Shown here one piece after another: positions 34,506 through 42,301 of a stretch of 64,000 bases of DNA. How positions within the stretch are numbered: position 1 is the stretch's first letter; every line of letters starts with the position of its first letter. Source of the stretch: Streptomyces griseocarneus (GTDB lineage: Bacteria > Actinomycetota > Actinomycetes > Streptomycetales > Streptomycetaceae); assembly GCF_014655595.1 (NCBI RefSeq), contig NZ_BNBL01000005.1, positions 124,001-188,000 of the forward strand. The letters are read 5' to 3'. A program made the translations under genes and the position numbers. The notes beneath the pieces were generated by a model. It was given only the letters and a program-made list of their open reading frames with translations. It ran no database searches and was not told the origin of the DNA.

Positions 34506-36295
34506 CGTTCGCCCTCCTCGGCGGTCAGTACGGTGAAGCCGAAAGCGCGCAACCGCGCCGCGAGTTCCCGCTCCCCGGCCACGGACGTTTCGTCGGCCAT
34601 GGCTGTTTCCTCGGCCACGGCTGATTCCTCGGCGCGCAGCCCGGTCAGCCGGTGCAGAGCGGTGTGCAGCGCGGGCTCGCGCCGGGCCACTTCCGACAGC
34701 CAGCCGGTGGTCCAGCCGCTGTCCTCCCAGGCGGCCGTGCGTGCGTTCACGGCGGCCAGAGCGGCCGCGGAGCCGTCCGACCCGCAGAAATACCGGACGT
34801 TCGGCTCCTCGCCCGCCGCGCTGACGGCGGCGACGGCCGAGAGCGCGGCGAACGCGGCCGCGTCCCCGGGCGTCGCTTCGACGGCCCGGCCGAGAACCTG
34901 ACCGAGGTCCCGCTCAGGGCCACCTTCCGCGGGGTGCCGGCAGACGACGGCGTGGTGGACGTCCTCGTCCGGATGCGCCCGGAACACCTCCAGGCGGGCC
35001 CGGACTCCCTGGCGTTCCGTCAGGGACGTCCACCAGTGGCGGGCCTGCGGGTGTTCCGACCAGTGCGCAGCGGGCAGCGGGGCGGCGCCGGGGGCGGGCG
35101 CGGTCGTACCGGCGGCGGCCCGGCGCAGGGCCCGGCCCCAGGCGTGCGACGGGTTCGCTCCCACCGCGCGGCACGCTCCGCCCAGCCGGACCTCGGCCGC
35201 CCGGCAGAACGCGTCGAGGCGTGCCAGATCAAGGCGCGGCGCACCGGCGAGCACGGTGCCGCCGGGCAGCTCGCAGGTGGCGAGCGGCACGGGCAACTGC
35301 CGCAGGCCTCCCGGGAGCGGCGCGGGGAGCACCCCGGCCCGCTCGTCGCCCAAAGCCGCCACCCGAACCAGCGCCTCGGCCAGGGTGCCCGGGGGAGCGA
35401 GGGCCACCCGGCGGTCCGCGTCGAGCCGGTCGGGTCCGAGCCAGGTGCGGTAATCCGCCCGCAGCGGCCGTCCGTCCGCCACCAGCACGGCAGGCAGCCC
35501 GGGCAGCAGCCGCTGGTCGTCCCCCTCGCTCGCGGGGTCCGGCAGCCCGCCGACCGCGCACAACAGCCTGTGGGCCGCGGACCCGGCGAGCAACGAGACG
35601 AAGGCGGCCGAGGTGGACGGTGACGCGGAGGACGGTGATGCGGAGGACGCCGGCACTGCGGGCACCAGCCGGGCGGCCAACGCCGCCGCGTCCGCCCGGA
35701 CCTGCGCCGCACTGCCCGGGGCCGTCACGTATCCGCTGCCGCCGCACACACCTGCGGCGACCGCCCACTGCTCCTCTCCCTCTCCGGCGCACAGGAGGAC
35801 CGCGCCCTCGTGCGGTGGTGTTCCGACCGCGTACGAGACGGAGGCCCCGCCCTGTGACAGCGCCCGCCCGGCGGCCTCGGCCAGCGGGCTGGCCGCCGCG
35901 TCGGCCAGGACCCGGGCCCGCGCCGCCGCGATCGCGGACGCCGCCTCGGCGGGACGCTCGGCCGTCGCCGCCACCCAGTGGGGGACGGGGCCGACGGGCG
36001 CCTCCACCAGCAGGTCGTGCGCGCGCAGTTGCGCGATCAGCGTGTCCAGCGCCTTCCGTACGGAGGACCCCGGCTCCGCCCGCCGCAGCAGCTCCGTGGC
36101 ATCGCCCGTGCGCAGCGGCTCTTCGAGCAGCCGCCACAGGGTGGGCAGCGCGGTGCTGCCCTCGAGGGTGACGCTGCCGCGCCGGCCCCGCAGGTGAAGT
36201 CCGTTGCGCAGGAGCGTCACGGCGACTCCGGGCCGCAGCCGCCAGGCGTCCGCCGTCCCGGTCGCGTGCGCGGACCCGGTGGCATCCCCCATCAT
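34502..36295 (-). CDS. lazD: ocin-ThiF-like leader-binding partner protein (LazD-like)
   Basis: A 597-residue protein. In lactazole and other thiopeptide pathways the gene at this position encodes an ocin-ThiF-like protein with a leader-recognition (RRE) domain that presents the precursor to the YcaO enzyme. Here residues 15-110 (RLRPGVAVTLLRNGLHLRGR, then LLEEPLRTGDATELLRRAEP) look like such an RRE winged helix. The middle is an E1-like but degenerate fold. The assignment rests on context and size more than on motifs. ATG at 36295 overlaps the upstream stop (ATGATG), with GGAGGGG nearby. The next gene overlaps by ATGA. Confidence 0.82.
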   Translation of the reverse strand: MMGDATGSAHATGTADAWRLRPGVAVTLLRNGLHLRGRRGSVTLEGSTALPTLWRLLEEPLRTGDATELLRRAEPGSSVRKALDTLIAQLRAHDLLVEAPVGPVPHWVAATAERPAEAASAIAAARARVLADAAASPLAEAAGRALSQGGASVSYAVGTPPHEGAVLLCAGEGEEQWAVAAGVCGGSGYVTAPGSAAQVRADAAALAARLVPAVPASSASPSSASPSTSAAFVSLLAGSAAHRLLCAVGGLPDPASEGDDQRLLPGLPAVLVADGRPLRADYRTWLGPDRLDADRRVALAPPGTLAEALVRVAALGDERAGVLPAPLPGGLRQLPVPLATCELPGGTVLAGAPRLDLARLDAFCRAAEVRLGGACRAVGANPSHAWGRALRRAAAGTTAPAPGAAPLPAAHWSEHPQARHWWTSLTERQGVRARLEVFRAHPDEDVHHAVVCRHPAEGGPERDLGQVLGRAVEATPGDAAAFAALSAVAAVSAAGEEPNVRYFCGSDGSAAALAAVNARTAAWEDSGWTTGWLSEVARREPALHTALHRLTGLRAEESAVAEETAMADETSVAGERELAARLRAFGFTVLTAEEGER

Positions 36296-37473
36296 GACCG
36301 CCCCTCCACCGCGTCGATGACCGCGCCCACCTGGGCCCGCCAGTCGCAACCGGTCAGGTGCGGGACCGTGCGCACGACCAGGTGGGCGGCGAGATAGCGC
36401 TCCAGCGGCCGGATGTCGCAGATCGCGAAGAGCCGGTACAGGGCGTTGGTGCACGCGCGGTACACCAGGTAGTCGGGGCGGTTCCACATCGTGCCTTGCG
36501 GGTCGGAGCGGCGCAGGAGCCGGTGGAACTCGCTGTAGCGGGTGCGGACGTCCTGGTTCCAGCGCTCCATCGCGTCCGCGTCGCCGGTGGCGGTCGCCCG
36601 CACCCGGTACTCGAGCGGGAGGCCGTGCAGATCGGCCCCGGCGTCGTAGCGGCTCTGCGCGAGCCGCCAGGCGGCGGCCGACCACTGGGCCCACTCCCGT
36701 TCCCAGCCGTGCGCACCGCCGCCGGCGATCCGGCCGACGAGGCCGGTCACCGCCTCGCCCGCGCTCTCCCAGCGGCGTTCGAAGCCCTCGCGCAGCCGCC
36801 CGTCCGGGTCGTCGTGGACCAGGAAGTCCTCCAGGTGCGAGACGTACGAGTAGTGGCCGCCCGCGAGCCCCTCGGGGTGGGCGGCGGCGTGTGCGGCGAG
36901 CGCGGCCACCGCGAGCTGCATCCGCGCCTGGGCGCTGTCGCCGTGCGCGCCGAGGAACCCGGCACCCGCCCGCAGCGCGGGCAGTCCCGCGCGCAACAGG
37001 TCGTCGCGCAGGGCCAGGCCGTCGGCACCGAGGAGGCCGAGCGACGAGGAGAGGTCGGCCGTCTCGACCCGTACCGTGTTGTCCGCCACGACCGGCCCGT
37101 AGGGCGGGGCGATGAGCTCCGCGCGCCCGGCCTCGGCGGCCCGGTCGAGCAGCTCGGCCTCGGTGAGGTCGCTGACGGAAGGGTGACTGCGGATCCACTC
37201 GCGCAGCGCGCGGGCGGCCTCCTCGGCGGCCGGTTCCAGGCGTTCCGCCGGGCCCTGGAGACGGAGCCGCAGGTGGGGGCCGTGGAGCCAGTGCCGTTCG
37301 ACATGGGCGGGCAGGCCCTGTGCCGCGTACGACTCGGCGAGCGGCAGCAGGGCTTCGCGCAGCAGCGGAGCCTTGACCGGTTGGTGGTAGTACGCGACCA
37401 CGTCGCGGACGGTGGCGTCGTGGGGGTGGACTGCGGGCACGGTGGCTTCCTCGGCTCTCCGGTCGCGGGTCAT
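36292..37473 (-). CDS. lazC: thiopeptide pyridine synthase ([4+2] macrocyclase, LazC/TbtD-like)
   Basis: A 393-residue protein related in fold to LanB elimination domains (ERHWLHGPHLRLRLQGP near residue 60), with the extended middle typical of pyridine synthases (GHYSYVSHLEDFLVHDDPDG, later RYSEFHRLLRRSDPQGTMWN and DYLVYRACTNALYRLF). It would join two dehydroalanines in a formal [4+2] cycloaddition, form the central pyridine and expel the leader. The position directly after the dehydratase is the same as in lactazole. It is coupled by ATGA overlaps on both sides. The start could also be a few codons downstream. Confidence 0.88.
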   Translation of the reverse strand: MTRDRRAEEATVPAVHPHDATVRDVVAYYHQPVKAPLLREALLPLAESYAAQGLPAHVERHWLHGPHLRLRLQGPAERLEPAAEEAARALREWIRSHPSVSDLTEAELLDRAAEAGRAELIAPPYGPVVADNTVRVETADLSSSLGLLGADGLALRDDLLRAGLPALRAGAGFLGAHGDSAQARMQLAVAALAAHAAAHPEGLAGGHYSYVSHLEDFLVHDDPDGRLREGFERRWESAGEAVTGLVGRIAGGGAHGWEREWAQWSAAAWRLAQSRYDAGADLHGLPLEYRVRATATGDADAMERWNQDVRTRYSEFHRLLRRSDPQGTMWNRPDYLVYRACTNALYRLFAICDIRPLERYLAAHLVVRTVPHLTGCDWRAQVGAVIDAVEGRS

Positions 37474-40211
37474 CGGGGCCGTCCGGCCCGGTAGGTCTCC
37501 AGGACGAGCTCCACCGCCCGGGCCGGAGCGGCGAGCCCGCCGGGGGCCGGCAGCGCCTCCTCGAGCACCACGCCGTCGGGGTGGCGGGCGAGCCACTTGG
37601 CCAGACAGCGCAGGTGGAGGGCGTTCCCGAGGTCCACGAACTGCGGCTTGGGGCGGCGCAGATGGGTCAGGAAGTCCTCGGCCGCGCGCCCGGTCGGGGC
37701 GGTGGCGACGGGGTGCAGGAAGACTTGTTCGGGCAGGCCGAGCAGCGCTCGCCAGCGGGCCGTGGCCTGTGCCGGGACTTCCTGGGCGGCGGCCAGTTCG
37801 GCGCGCAGCGCGCCGGCCACGCCGGGCGGCAGCAACCAGCGGCGGCGTCGCAGGACGACGTGGCGGTGACGGAGCCGGGGCGTACGGACCACCTGGCCGC
37901 CCGGGGCCGGGACGGTGGACCGGGGCACCAGCGAGCCGAAGTCGACCACCCCGTGGGGCTGGTCGCCGAGAGCCGCACCGATCCGGCGCGGCAGCATGAT
38001 GGGGGCGAGGAAACCCGGGTACAGCACGTCGAGCAGCTCGCCGGTGGAGAGCAGCCGCAGCCGCACCTGGTCGGTGGCCTCGTCGTGGACGAGTTCCACG
38101 TCGGCTTCCCCGATCGACGCGGCGTGGCGGTCGGGTCCGAGTTCGTCCGGGACGAGCAGCGGGTGGAGGTTCGCGTTGAACCCGCCGACCGGACGGATCT
38201 GCGCGGCCCGCGCCCCCTCGCCCAGGCCGCGGCGGATCTGCCCGGCCACCGCCTCGGCCGCGCTCGGGTCGAGGGCGTCCAGGAACCTGCTGGTGAACCG
38301 GCCCCAGCCGCCGTAGACGCGGTTCACGCACAGCATGCCGGCGGCCGGGTCGCGCTGGAGGAAGTACGCGTAGCTGACCGGGCGTTCCAGGGCCCAGCGC
38401 GGCAGCCGTTCGCCGAGGCCCTTGACGAGGTCCGGGGGCAGGACGACGTTGTCGCCGGTGGCCGGTCCGTCCTCGGTGACCGCGTCGCGGACGGCGTCGG
38501 CGAGCTCCTGGCGAAGGGCGGCCTGCTCCGCGGCGCCGGTGGGGAATCGGGCCCGGTCCGCGGGTGCCAGGGCCGCGAGCCGTCCGGCCGTCTCCCAGGC
38601 CTCGGCGACATCGGCGCCGAACTCCCACGGGTGACGACACCGGCCCCCGGGGCCGTACCGCTCGACGAAGCGGTCGCGGACGACACGGCGCATGAGGTGG
38701 CCGAGGTCGAAGAGTTCGGCCAGTGCGGTGACCTCGCCGAGCGCCTCGTGATCGGCGCCGTCGAGGAAGCCGTCGAGCCGCAGCGGCCCCGGCGCGACGA
38801 CGTCCTCGGACAGGACGTTCAGCGGCGCGGAGCCGGCCGGGACCGCGCGGCCGGCGTCGGCGAGCAGCGCGGACCAGCGGCGCGCGAGGCCGGCGAGGAG
38901 GGCGGGACGTTCCGCGGCGGGCGCGGCCCCGAAGCCGGCCGTCAGGCGGGAGATCTCGTCCAGGCGACCGGCCAGCGCACGATCGTGGTCGTGGTCGTGG
39001 TCGTGTTCGTCCTGCTCCTGCTCCTGCTCCTGCTCCTGGTCGTGCTCGGCGGCGTGGACTTCGCCGTGCGGCGTGCCGAGCGTGCGCAACCACGCGGCGA
39101 GCCGGCCCAGCGGGTCGTCCTCCTGCGGCCCGACCGGATCGACGGGGACGAGCAGACCCGCGTGGACGAGGCGGTCGAGGAAGGCCCGGGCCGGCGCGCG
39201 GCCGTTGTCCGCGCCGGACAAGGCGGAGGCGAGCGCGTCCGTCAGCTCGTCGAGGCCGACCGGGGTCTCTGCGCGTTCGGTGACCAGTCGCAGGGGGCCG
39301 CTCGCGGCCAGCTCCGCCTCGTCCTCGTCGACGACGAGGTAGCGGCCTCCGGCGAAGGCGACCCGGCCGCGCGAGTACGCCGCCCGGCCGTCGGCGACCC
39401 GTGCGGTGCTGGTGATGCGGTGGGGGAGCGCGGCGCGGCGGTGCGGAGCGTCCAGGAGGGCGGCGGTGAGGGCGGCCGTCAGGGTGCGGTTGACCTTGAC
39501 CGTCGACGTCAACGGGCCGTCGAACAGGTCCGCTTCACCCCATGACGGCACGCGACGGTGCGAGGCCGGGGCGTGTCGCAGCGGGCCCCAGCCGACGGCG
39601 GTGAACCAGGACAGCGGACTGGTCTTGGTGCTGGCGCGCAAGGCGTAGCGCAGCACGTTGGGCTCTTCCTTGCGTGCTCTGCGGTCGTCCGCGCCGGTGC
39701 CGGCGCGTTGTACGGCCCGGAGCAGGTCGGTGCTGGTGAGCGCGACGGCCCGGGCGAGGGCGGGCTCCCGGCACAGGGCGGCGAGGGCGGTGCGCTCGGC
39801 GGCGAGGGCCGGGCCGGCGGCGCGGTCCAGCTCGGCGAGGAGCGCGTCGCGGCGCTCCCTCAGCGCGAGCCAGGTCGCGAGGCGGGGTACGCGCGCGGGA
39901 AGGTCGCCGAGGCGGTCCAGTACGGCGGGGCGCGGGGCGCGACCGTTGTGCAGGGCGCGGCGCAGGGGGAGGACGACGTCCCGGTGGAAGGCGGCCGGGT
40001 GGCCGTCCCGGCCGGCGTACAGGTCGTCGCAGAGCGGGCCGGTGAGGTGCAGCAGCTCGCCGTCCAGCGCGGACAGCCGGGCGAGTGACGCGCGGAACTC
40101 CGCCGCGGCCGGGCTCTGCGCCGGATGTGCGAGCACGGTCGCGCGCGCGAGCGCGTGCGGTGCGGACCGCACGGGGTGGCCGACGGGGTCGGCGCCCGCG
40201 GAGTACGGCAT
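37470..40211 (-). CDS. lazB: glutamyl-tRNA-dependent Ser dehydratase, LanB N-terminal type (LazB-like)
   Basis: A 913-residue protein of the split lantibiotic dehydratase type that transfers Glu from glutamyl-tRNA to core Ser residues. Family features are LRYALRASTKTSPLSWFTAVGWGP region near residue 200, SYAYFLQRDPAAGMLCVNRV, GGFNANLHPLLVPDELG and LPRRIGAALGD in the second half. The elimination domain is absent and supplied by lazF. Residues about 390-409 are a low-complexity insert of alternating Glu/Gln and His/Asp, encoded by hexanucleotide repeats (38985-39040). ATG at 40211 lies behind AAAGGGA at long spacing. A hairpin separates it from the precursor genes. Confidence 0.92.
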   Translation of the reverse strand: MPYSAGADPVGHPVRSAPHALARATVLAHPAQSPAAAEFRASLARLSALDGELLHLTGPLCDDLYAGRDGHPAAFHRDVVLPLRRALHNGRAPRPAVLDRLGDLPARVPRLATWLALRERRDALLAELDRAAGPALAAERTALAALCREPALARAVALTSTDLLRAVQRAGTGADDRRARKEEPNVLRYALRASTKTSPLSWFTAVGWGPLRHAPASHRRVPSWGEADLFDGPLTSTVKVNRTLTAALTAALLDAPHRRAALPHRITSTARVADGRAAYSRGRVAFAGGRYLVVDEDEAELAASGPLRLVTERAETPVGLDELTDALASALSGADNGRAPARAFLDRLVHAGLLVPVDPVGPQEDDPLGRLAAWLRTLGTPHGEVHAAEHDQEQEQEQEQDEHDHDHDHDRALAGRLDEISRLTAGFGAAPAAERPALLAGLARRWSALLADAGRAVPAGSAPLNVLSEDVVAPGPLRLDGFLDGADHEALGEVTALAELFDLGHLMRRVVRDRFVERYGPGGRCRHPWEFGADVAEAWETAGRLAALAPADRARFPTGAAEQAALRQELADAVRDAVTEDGPATGDNVVLPPDLVKGLGERLPRWALERPVSYAYFLQRDPAAGMLCVNRVYGGWGRFTSRFLDALDPSAAEAVAGQIRRGLGEGARAAQIRPVGGFNANLHPLLVPDELGPDRHAASIGEADVELVHDEATDQVRLRLLSTGELLDVLYPGFLAPIMLPRRIGAALGDQPHGVVDFGSLVPRSTVPAPGGQVVRTPRLRHRHVVLRRRRWLLPPGVAGALRAELAAAQEVPAQATARWRALLGLPEQVFLHPVATAPTGRAAEDFLTHLRRPKPQFVDLGNALHLRCLAKWLARHPDGVVLEEALPAPGGLAAPARAVELVLETYRAGRPR
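38985..39040 (-). repeat. hexanucleotide tandem repeats inside lazB
   Basis: On the plus strand there are three GTGGTC units, a GTGTTC unit and then about four CTGCTC units. They encode His-Asp and Glu-Gln dipeptide runs. The array is in frame, so length change by slippage would keep the protein readable. Confidence 0.8.
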
Positions 40212-40245
40212 TCGGGTCGCCGTCCCTTTCGTAAGGCGTGTACCT

Positions 40246-40286
40246 GCCGCGGGCCGTCCCGTGGTGCGGTGGGTGCGGCCCGCGGC
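40246..40286 (-). terminator. hairpin between precursor genes and lazB, likely partial terminator
   Basis: A perfect 11-bp stem (GCCGCGGGCCG with its complement) and a 19-base loop, 54 bases after the first-listed precursor stop and 35 bases before lazB. There is no T-run, so it may attenuate rather than stop transcription. Confidence 0.55.
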
Positions 40287-40340
40287 GGGCGTCATGGAAT
40301 CGAGTGCCTCCGGGTACGCGTCACAGGACGCGTTCCGGGA

Positions 40341-40520
40341 CTACTGCGGGTGCGGCAGCTGCGGGACCGCGCACGACGACGAACCGCAGGAACAGGAGCT
40401 GCCACCGTTGGAGGCGCCGCCCTCGGGGAGTGCGACGGTGTCGCGCATCGAGGTCACGGTGAGCTCACCGAGGTCGAGGTCCTCGAGCTCGAAGCCGAGG
40501 GTGCCGGTGGTGTCGGACAT
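40341..40520 (-). CDS. lazA: thiopeptide precursor peptide 1, novel core
   Basis: A 59-residue peptide. The leader (residues 1-36) is acidic and shares LTVTSMRDT-ALPEGGA with the neighbouring precursor. The predicted core begins at residue 37: SNGGSSCSCGSSSCAVPQ and a short Pro-rich tail ending LPHPQ. Cys43-Ser44-Cys45 would become a Thz-Oxz-Thz block. The Ser-Ser-Ser-Cys run supplies dehydroalanines and the second pyridine Ser. Compared with lactazole, Ser1 and the SSSC serine are one residue further apart. Start at 40520 has AAGGGAG 6 bases upstream. A hairpin lies before it. It is the second gene of the operon. Confidence 0.93.
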   Translation of the reverse strand: MSDTTGTLGFELEDLDLGELTVTSMRDTVALPEGGASNGGSSCSCGSSSCAVPQLPHPQ

Positions 40521-40558
40521 GAGCTTCTCCCTTGCCGGTCTGCTGGTTGACGATGGGA

Positions 40559-40587
40559 CGGACGGCGCCCCAAGGGGGCGCCGTCCG
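40559..40587 (-). terminator. strong 13-bp hairpin between the two precursor genes
   Basis: CGGACGGCGCCCC and its exact complement close a 3-base loop. It lies 18 bases after the stop of precursor 2 and 38 bases before the start of precursor 1. No T-run follows on either strand; it may be a processing or attenuation element. Confidence 0.6.
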
Positions 40588-40604
40588 CGGTGTGCCCGGG
40601 AGGG

Positions 40605-40799
40605 TCAGCCCACGTCGGGCAGGCCGGTCTCCAGGCGCGGCTGTGCGCAGGACGAGGAGCCCTGGCAGGAGCAGGAACCCCACGACGCGCCGCCCTCGGG
40701 AAGCGCGGCGGTGTCGCGCATCGAGGTGACGGTGAGGTCGCTGAGGTCAAGCTCCAGGTCCTGGAGAGCGAAGTCGGTGGTACGAGCCAGGTCGGACAT
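40605..40799 (-). CDS. lazA: thiopeptide precursor peptide 2, lactazole-like core
   Basis: A 64-residue peptide and first gene of the operon. Leader residues 1-38 end in DTAALPEGGA. The core starts SWGSCSCQGSSSCAQP and continues with a 10-residue tail (RLETGLPDVG). From memory the lactazole core is SWGSCSCQASSSCAQPQDM, so positions 1-16 differ only at residue 9 (Gly for Ala). Predicted product: a 32-membered macrocycle with pyridine from Ser1 and Ser12. The tail is longer than in LazA. Start at 40799 has AAGGGG 6 bases upstream; a 14-codon longer frame is not supported. Confidence 0.95.
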   Translation of the reverse strand: MSDLARTTDFALQDLELDLSDLTVTSMRDTAALPEGGASWGSCSCQGSSSCAQPRLETGLPDVG

Positions 40800-40953
40800 G
40801 CGTATCCCCTTGTGGGTAGCGGCGAAGGCCGAAAAGTGCACTGGATGAGTGGTGCTGAGTGGAACCTGGCGGTCCGCGGAGAGCGCGTCACATGGCCCGA
40901 AGTCATGCCAGTGATGCCCGGTGACCGAAAGTGATCACAACGTTGCGGGCATG

Positions 40954-40959
40954 ACTATA
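40954..40959 (-). promoter_or_regulatory. -10 element of the thiopeptide operon promoter
   Basis: TATAGT on the minus strand, about 150 bases before the first precursor. No proper -35 lies at 17 bases; instead a GGATC repeat overlaps that position, as at an activator-dependent promoter. Confidence 0.55.
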
Positions 40960-40974
40960 GGGCCGCGACCAGGT

Positions 40975-41015
40975 GGATCGTGTTGGATCATTTCGTGATT
41001 GGCCGGATCATTGCG
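40975..41015. promoter_or_regulatory. phased GGATC direct repeats, likely AraC activator sites
   Basis: GGATC occurs at 40975, 40985 and 41005. The last two are part of an 11-bp near-repeat, GGATCATTTCG and GGATCATTGCG, exactly 20 bases apart. Spacing of 10 and 20 places all copies on one DNA face. They lie between the divergent promoters of the thiopeptide operon and the AraC gene. Confidence 0.7.
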
Positions 41016-41044
41016 TTGGCTTGTATGTGACGGGTGCATAAAAC
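41016..41044 (+). promoter_or_regulatory. candidate promoter of the cluster AraC gene
   Basis: TTGGCT and TAAAAC are separated by 17 bases on the plus strand, directly beside the GGATC repeats. It would give a 5' leader of about 240 bases before the AraC start. Confidence 0.5.
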
Positions 41045-41094
41045 CCGCCCTCAACGCAGAAGTTGGCCGTGCAGGGCCTTGTGGCGGGGCGCCT

Positions 41095-41130
41095 CGCGTT
41101 GGTGCCGCCCCCCGAAGCGGCACCAACGCG
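41095..41130 (+). promoter_or_regulatory. 14-bp perfect hairpin in the AraC leader
   Basis: CGCGTTGGTGCCGC and its exact complement enclose an 8-base loop. It would fold in the long untranslated leader of the AraC message. No T-run follows, so it looks like an mRNA structure or a protein site, not a simple terminator. Confidence 0.6.
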
Positions 41131-41288
41131 ACCCCCGTCGGCGTGCGCTACCGATCCTGTCGGAGGGACCGGCGGGGGTCGTTGGCTCCCAGCGCACACT
41201 TCTTGGCGTGGAACGCACTGTCGGCCCCTGATGCCCCTGCACTTTGCTAACTGTCTTGAATCAGCAATGTCGACAGCCGGGAGCAGGG

Positions 41289-42287
41289 ATGCATTCAATA
41301 GTCATCGACACCGTGGAGTTTCCCGTGAACGAGCGGCCCGAGGCATGGGCCGAGACCATGGCGCTGGCGCAGGTGACCCAGCGCGTCAAGTTCCTCGAGA
41401 CGGCGACCTTCGGGGCGCGGATAGAAATGATGCCCCTGGGCGCCGGACAGGTGTCCGCCCTCTCCTACGCATCGGTGATCGCACAGCGCACACCCCGGCT
41501 CATCAGGCAGTCCGACCCGGAGATGTACCACGTCGCCGTCGTCACGGCCGGAGAGATAGGCATCGAGCAATACCGGCAGAGTTCCCTGCTCAAGCGCGGG
41601 AGCATGGGCTTCTTCGACAGCTCCCGGTCATTCGACACCTTCGCCGGCGACACCCCGGGTAAAACGCTCCTCTTCCAGTTCCCCAAAAAGCTCCTGCGGA
41701 TTCCGCACGAACAGTTCACCAGCCTGTGCGGGCTCTCCCTGCCGTGGACGGAAGGCGTCGGCCGCCTTTTCGGTCAGTATCTGGTGGGGATGGCCGAGGA
41801 GTACGTCCATTGCACACCGCAGGACGTCACCCGCCTCGGCAGCACCGCGCTCGATCTGTTGTCGACCGTGCTGGCGCACCACTTCGAGCGCGGCTCCGCC
41901 CTGCCCGACGGTTCCGCCGCGACCGGCGAGGCCGGCCGGCACGTCATGTTCCTGCGGATCAGCGCCTTCATCGTCGAGCACCTGCGGGATCCCGCCCTGG
42001 GACCGGAGGCCATCGCCTCGGCCCACCGCATCTCCCTGCGCTACCTGCACCGCATCTTCCAGCAGAACGGCACCACGCCCCGGGCCTTCATCAGGCAGCA
42101 GAGACTGGACCGGTGCCGCAAGGACCTGGCGAACCCCGCCCTCGCGCACCTCACGATCCACACCATCGCCGCGCGCTGGGGGTACCCCCAGCCCGACGGC
42201 TTCTCCCGCGCCTTCCGCACCGCCACGGGAATGTCCCCCAGCGAATACCGCGCCGCCATGCGCGGTGCCACGCCTCCCGCCGGATAG
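41289..42287 (+). CDS. AraC-family regulator of the thiopeptide cluster
   Basis: A 332-residue protein with an N-terminal AraC-binding-like domain (LKRGSMGFFDSSRSFDTFAG) and C-terminal double HTH (LGPEAIASAHRISLRYLHRI, then IAARWGYPQPDGFSRAFRTA, then GMSPSEYRAA). It is divergent from the precursor operon and adjoins phased repeats, so it is probably its activator. ATG at 41289 follows GGGAGCAGG; a longer frame from 41244 lacks a site. It belongs to the same subfamily as the AraC proteins at 15678 and 16589. The gene ends 14 bases before the convergent hypothetical gene. Confidence 0.92.
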   Translation: MHSIVIDTVEFPVNERPEAWAETMALAQVTQRVKFLETATFGARIEMMPLGAGQVSALSYASVIAQRTPRLIRQSDPEMYHVAVVTAGEIGIEQYRQSSLLKRGSMGFFDSSRSFDTFAGDTPGKTLLFQFPKKLLRIPHEQFTSLCGLSLPWTEGVGRLFGQYLVGMAEEYVHCTPQDVTRLGSTALDLLSTVLAHHFERGSALPDGSAATGEAGRHVMFLRISAFIVEHLRDPALGPEAIASAHRISLRYLHRIFQQNGTTPRAFIRQQRLDRCRKDLANPALAHLTIHTIAARWGYPQPDGFSRAFRTATGMSPSEYRAAMRGATPPAG

Positions 42288-42301
42288 AACGACGTCAGGC
42301 C

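Noticed and set aside
38985..39040. CRISPR-like repeat array
   Set aside because: The units are 6 bases long without spacers and encode a low-complexity protein segment. No cas genes or other arrays were seen in the window.
40800..40841. Fourteen-codon N-terminal extension of precursor 2
   Set aside because: The internal ATG at 40799 has a well-placed AAGGGG, and the leader then begins MSD like the other precursor. The extension lacks a ribosome site.
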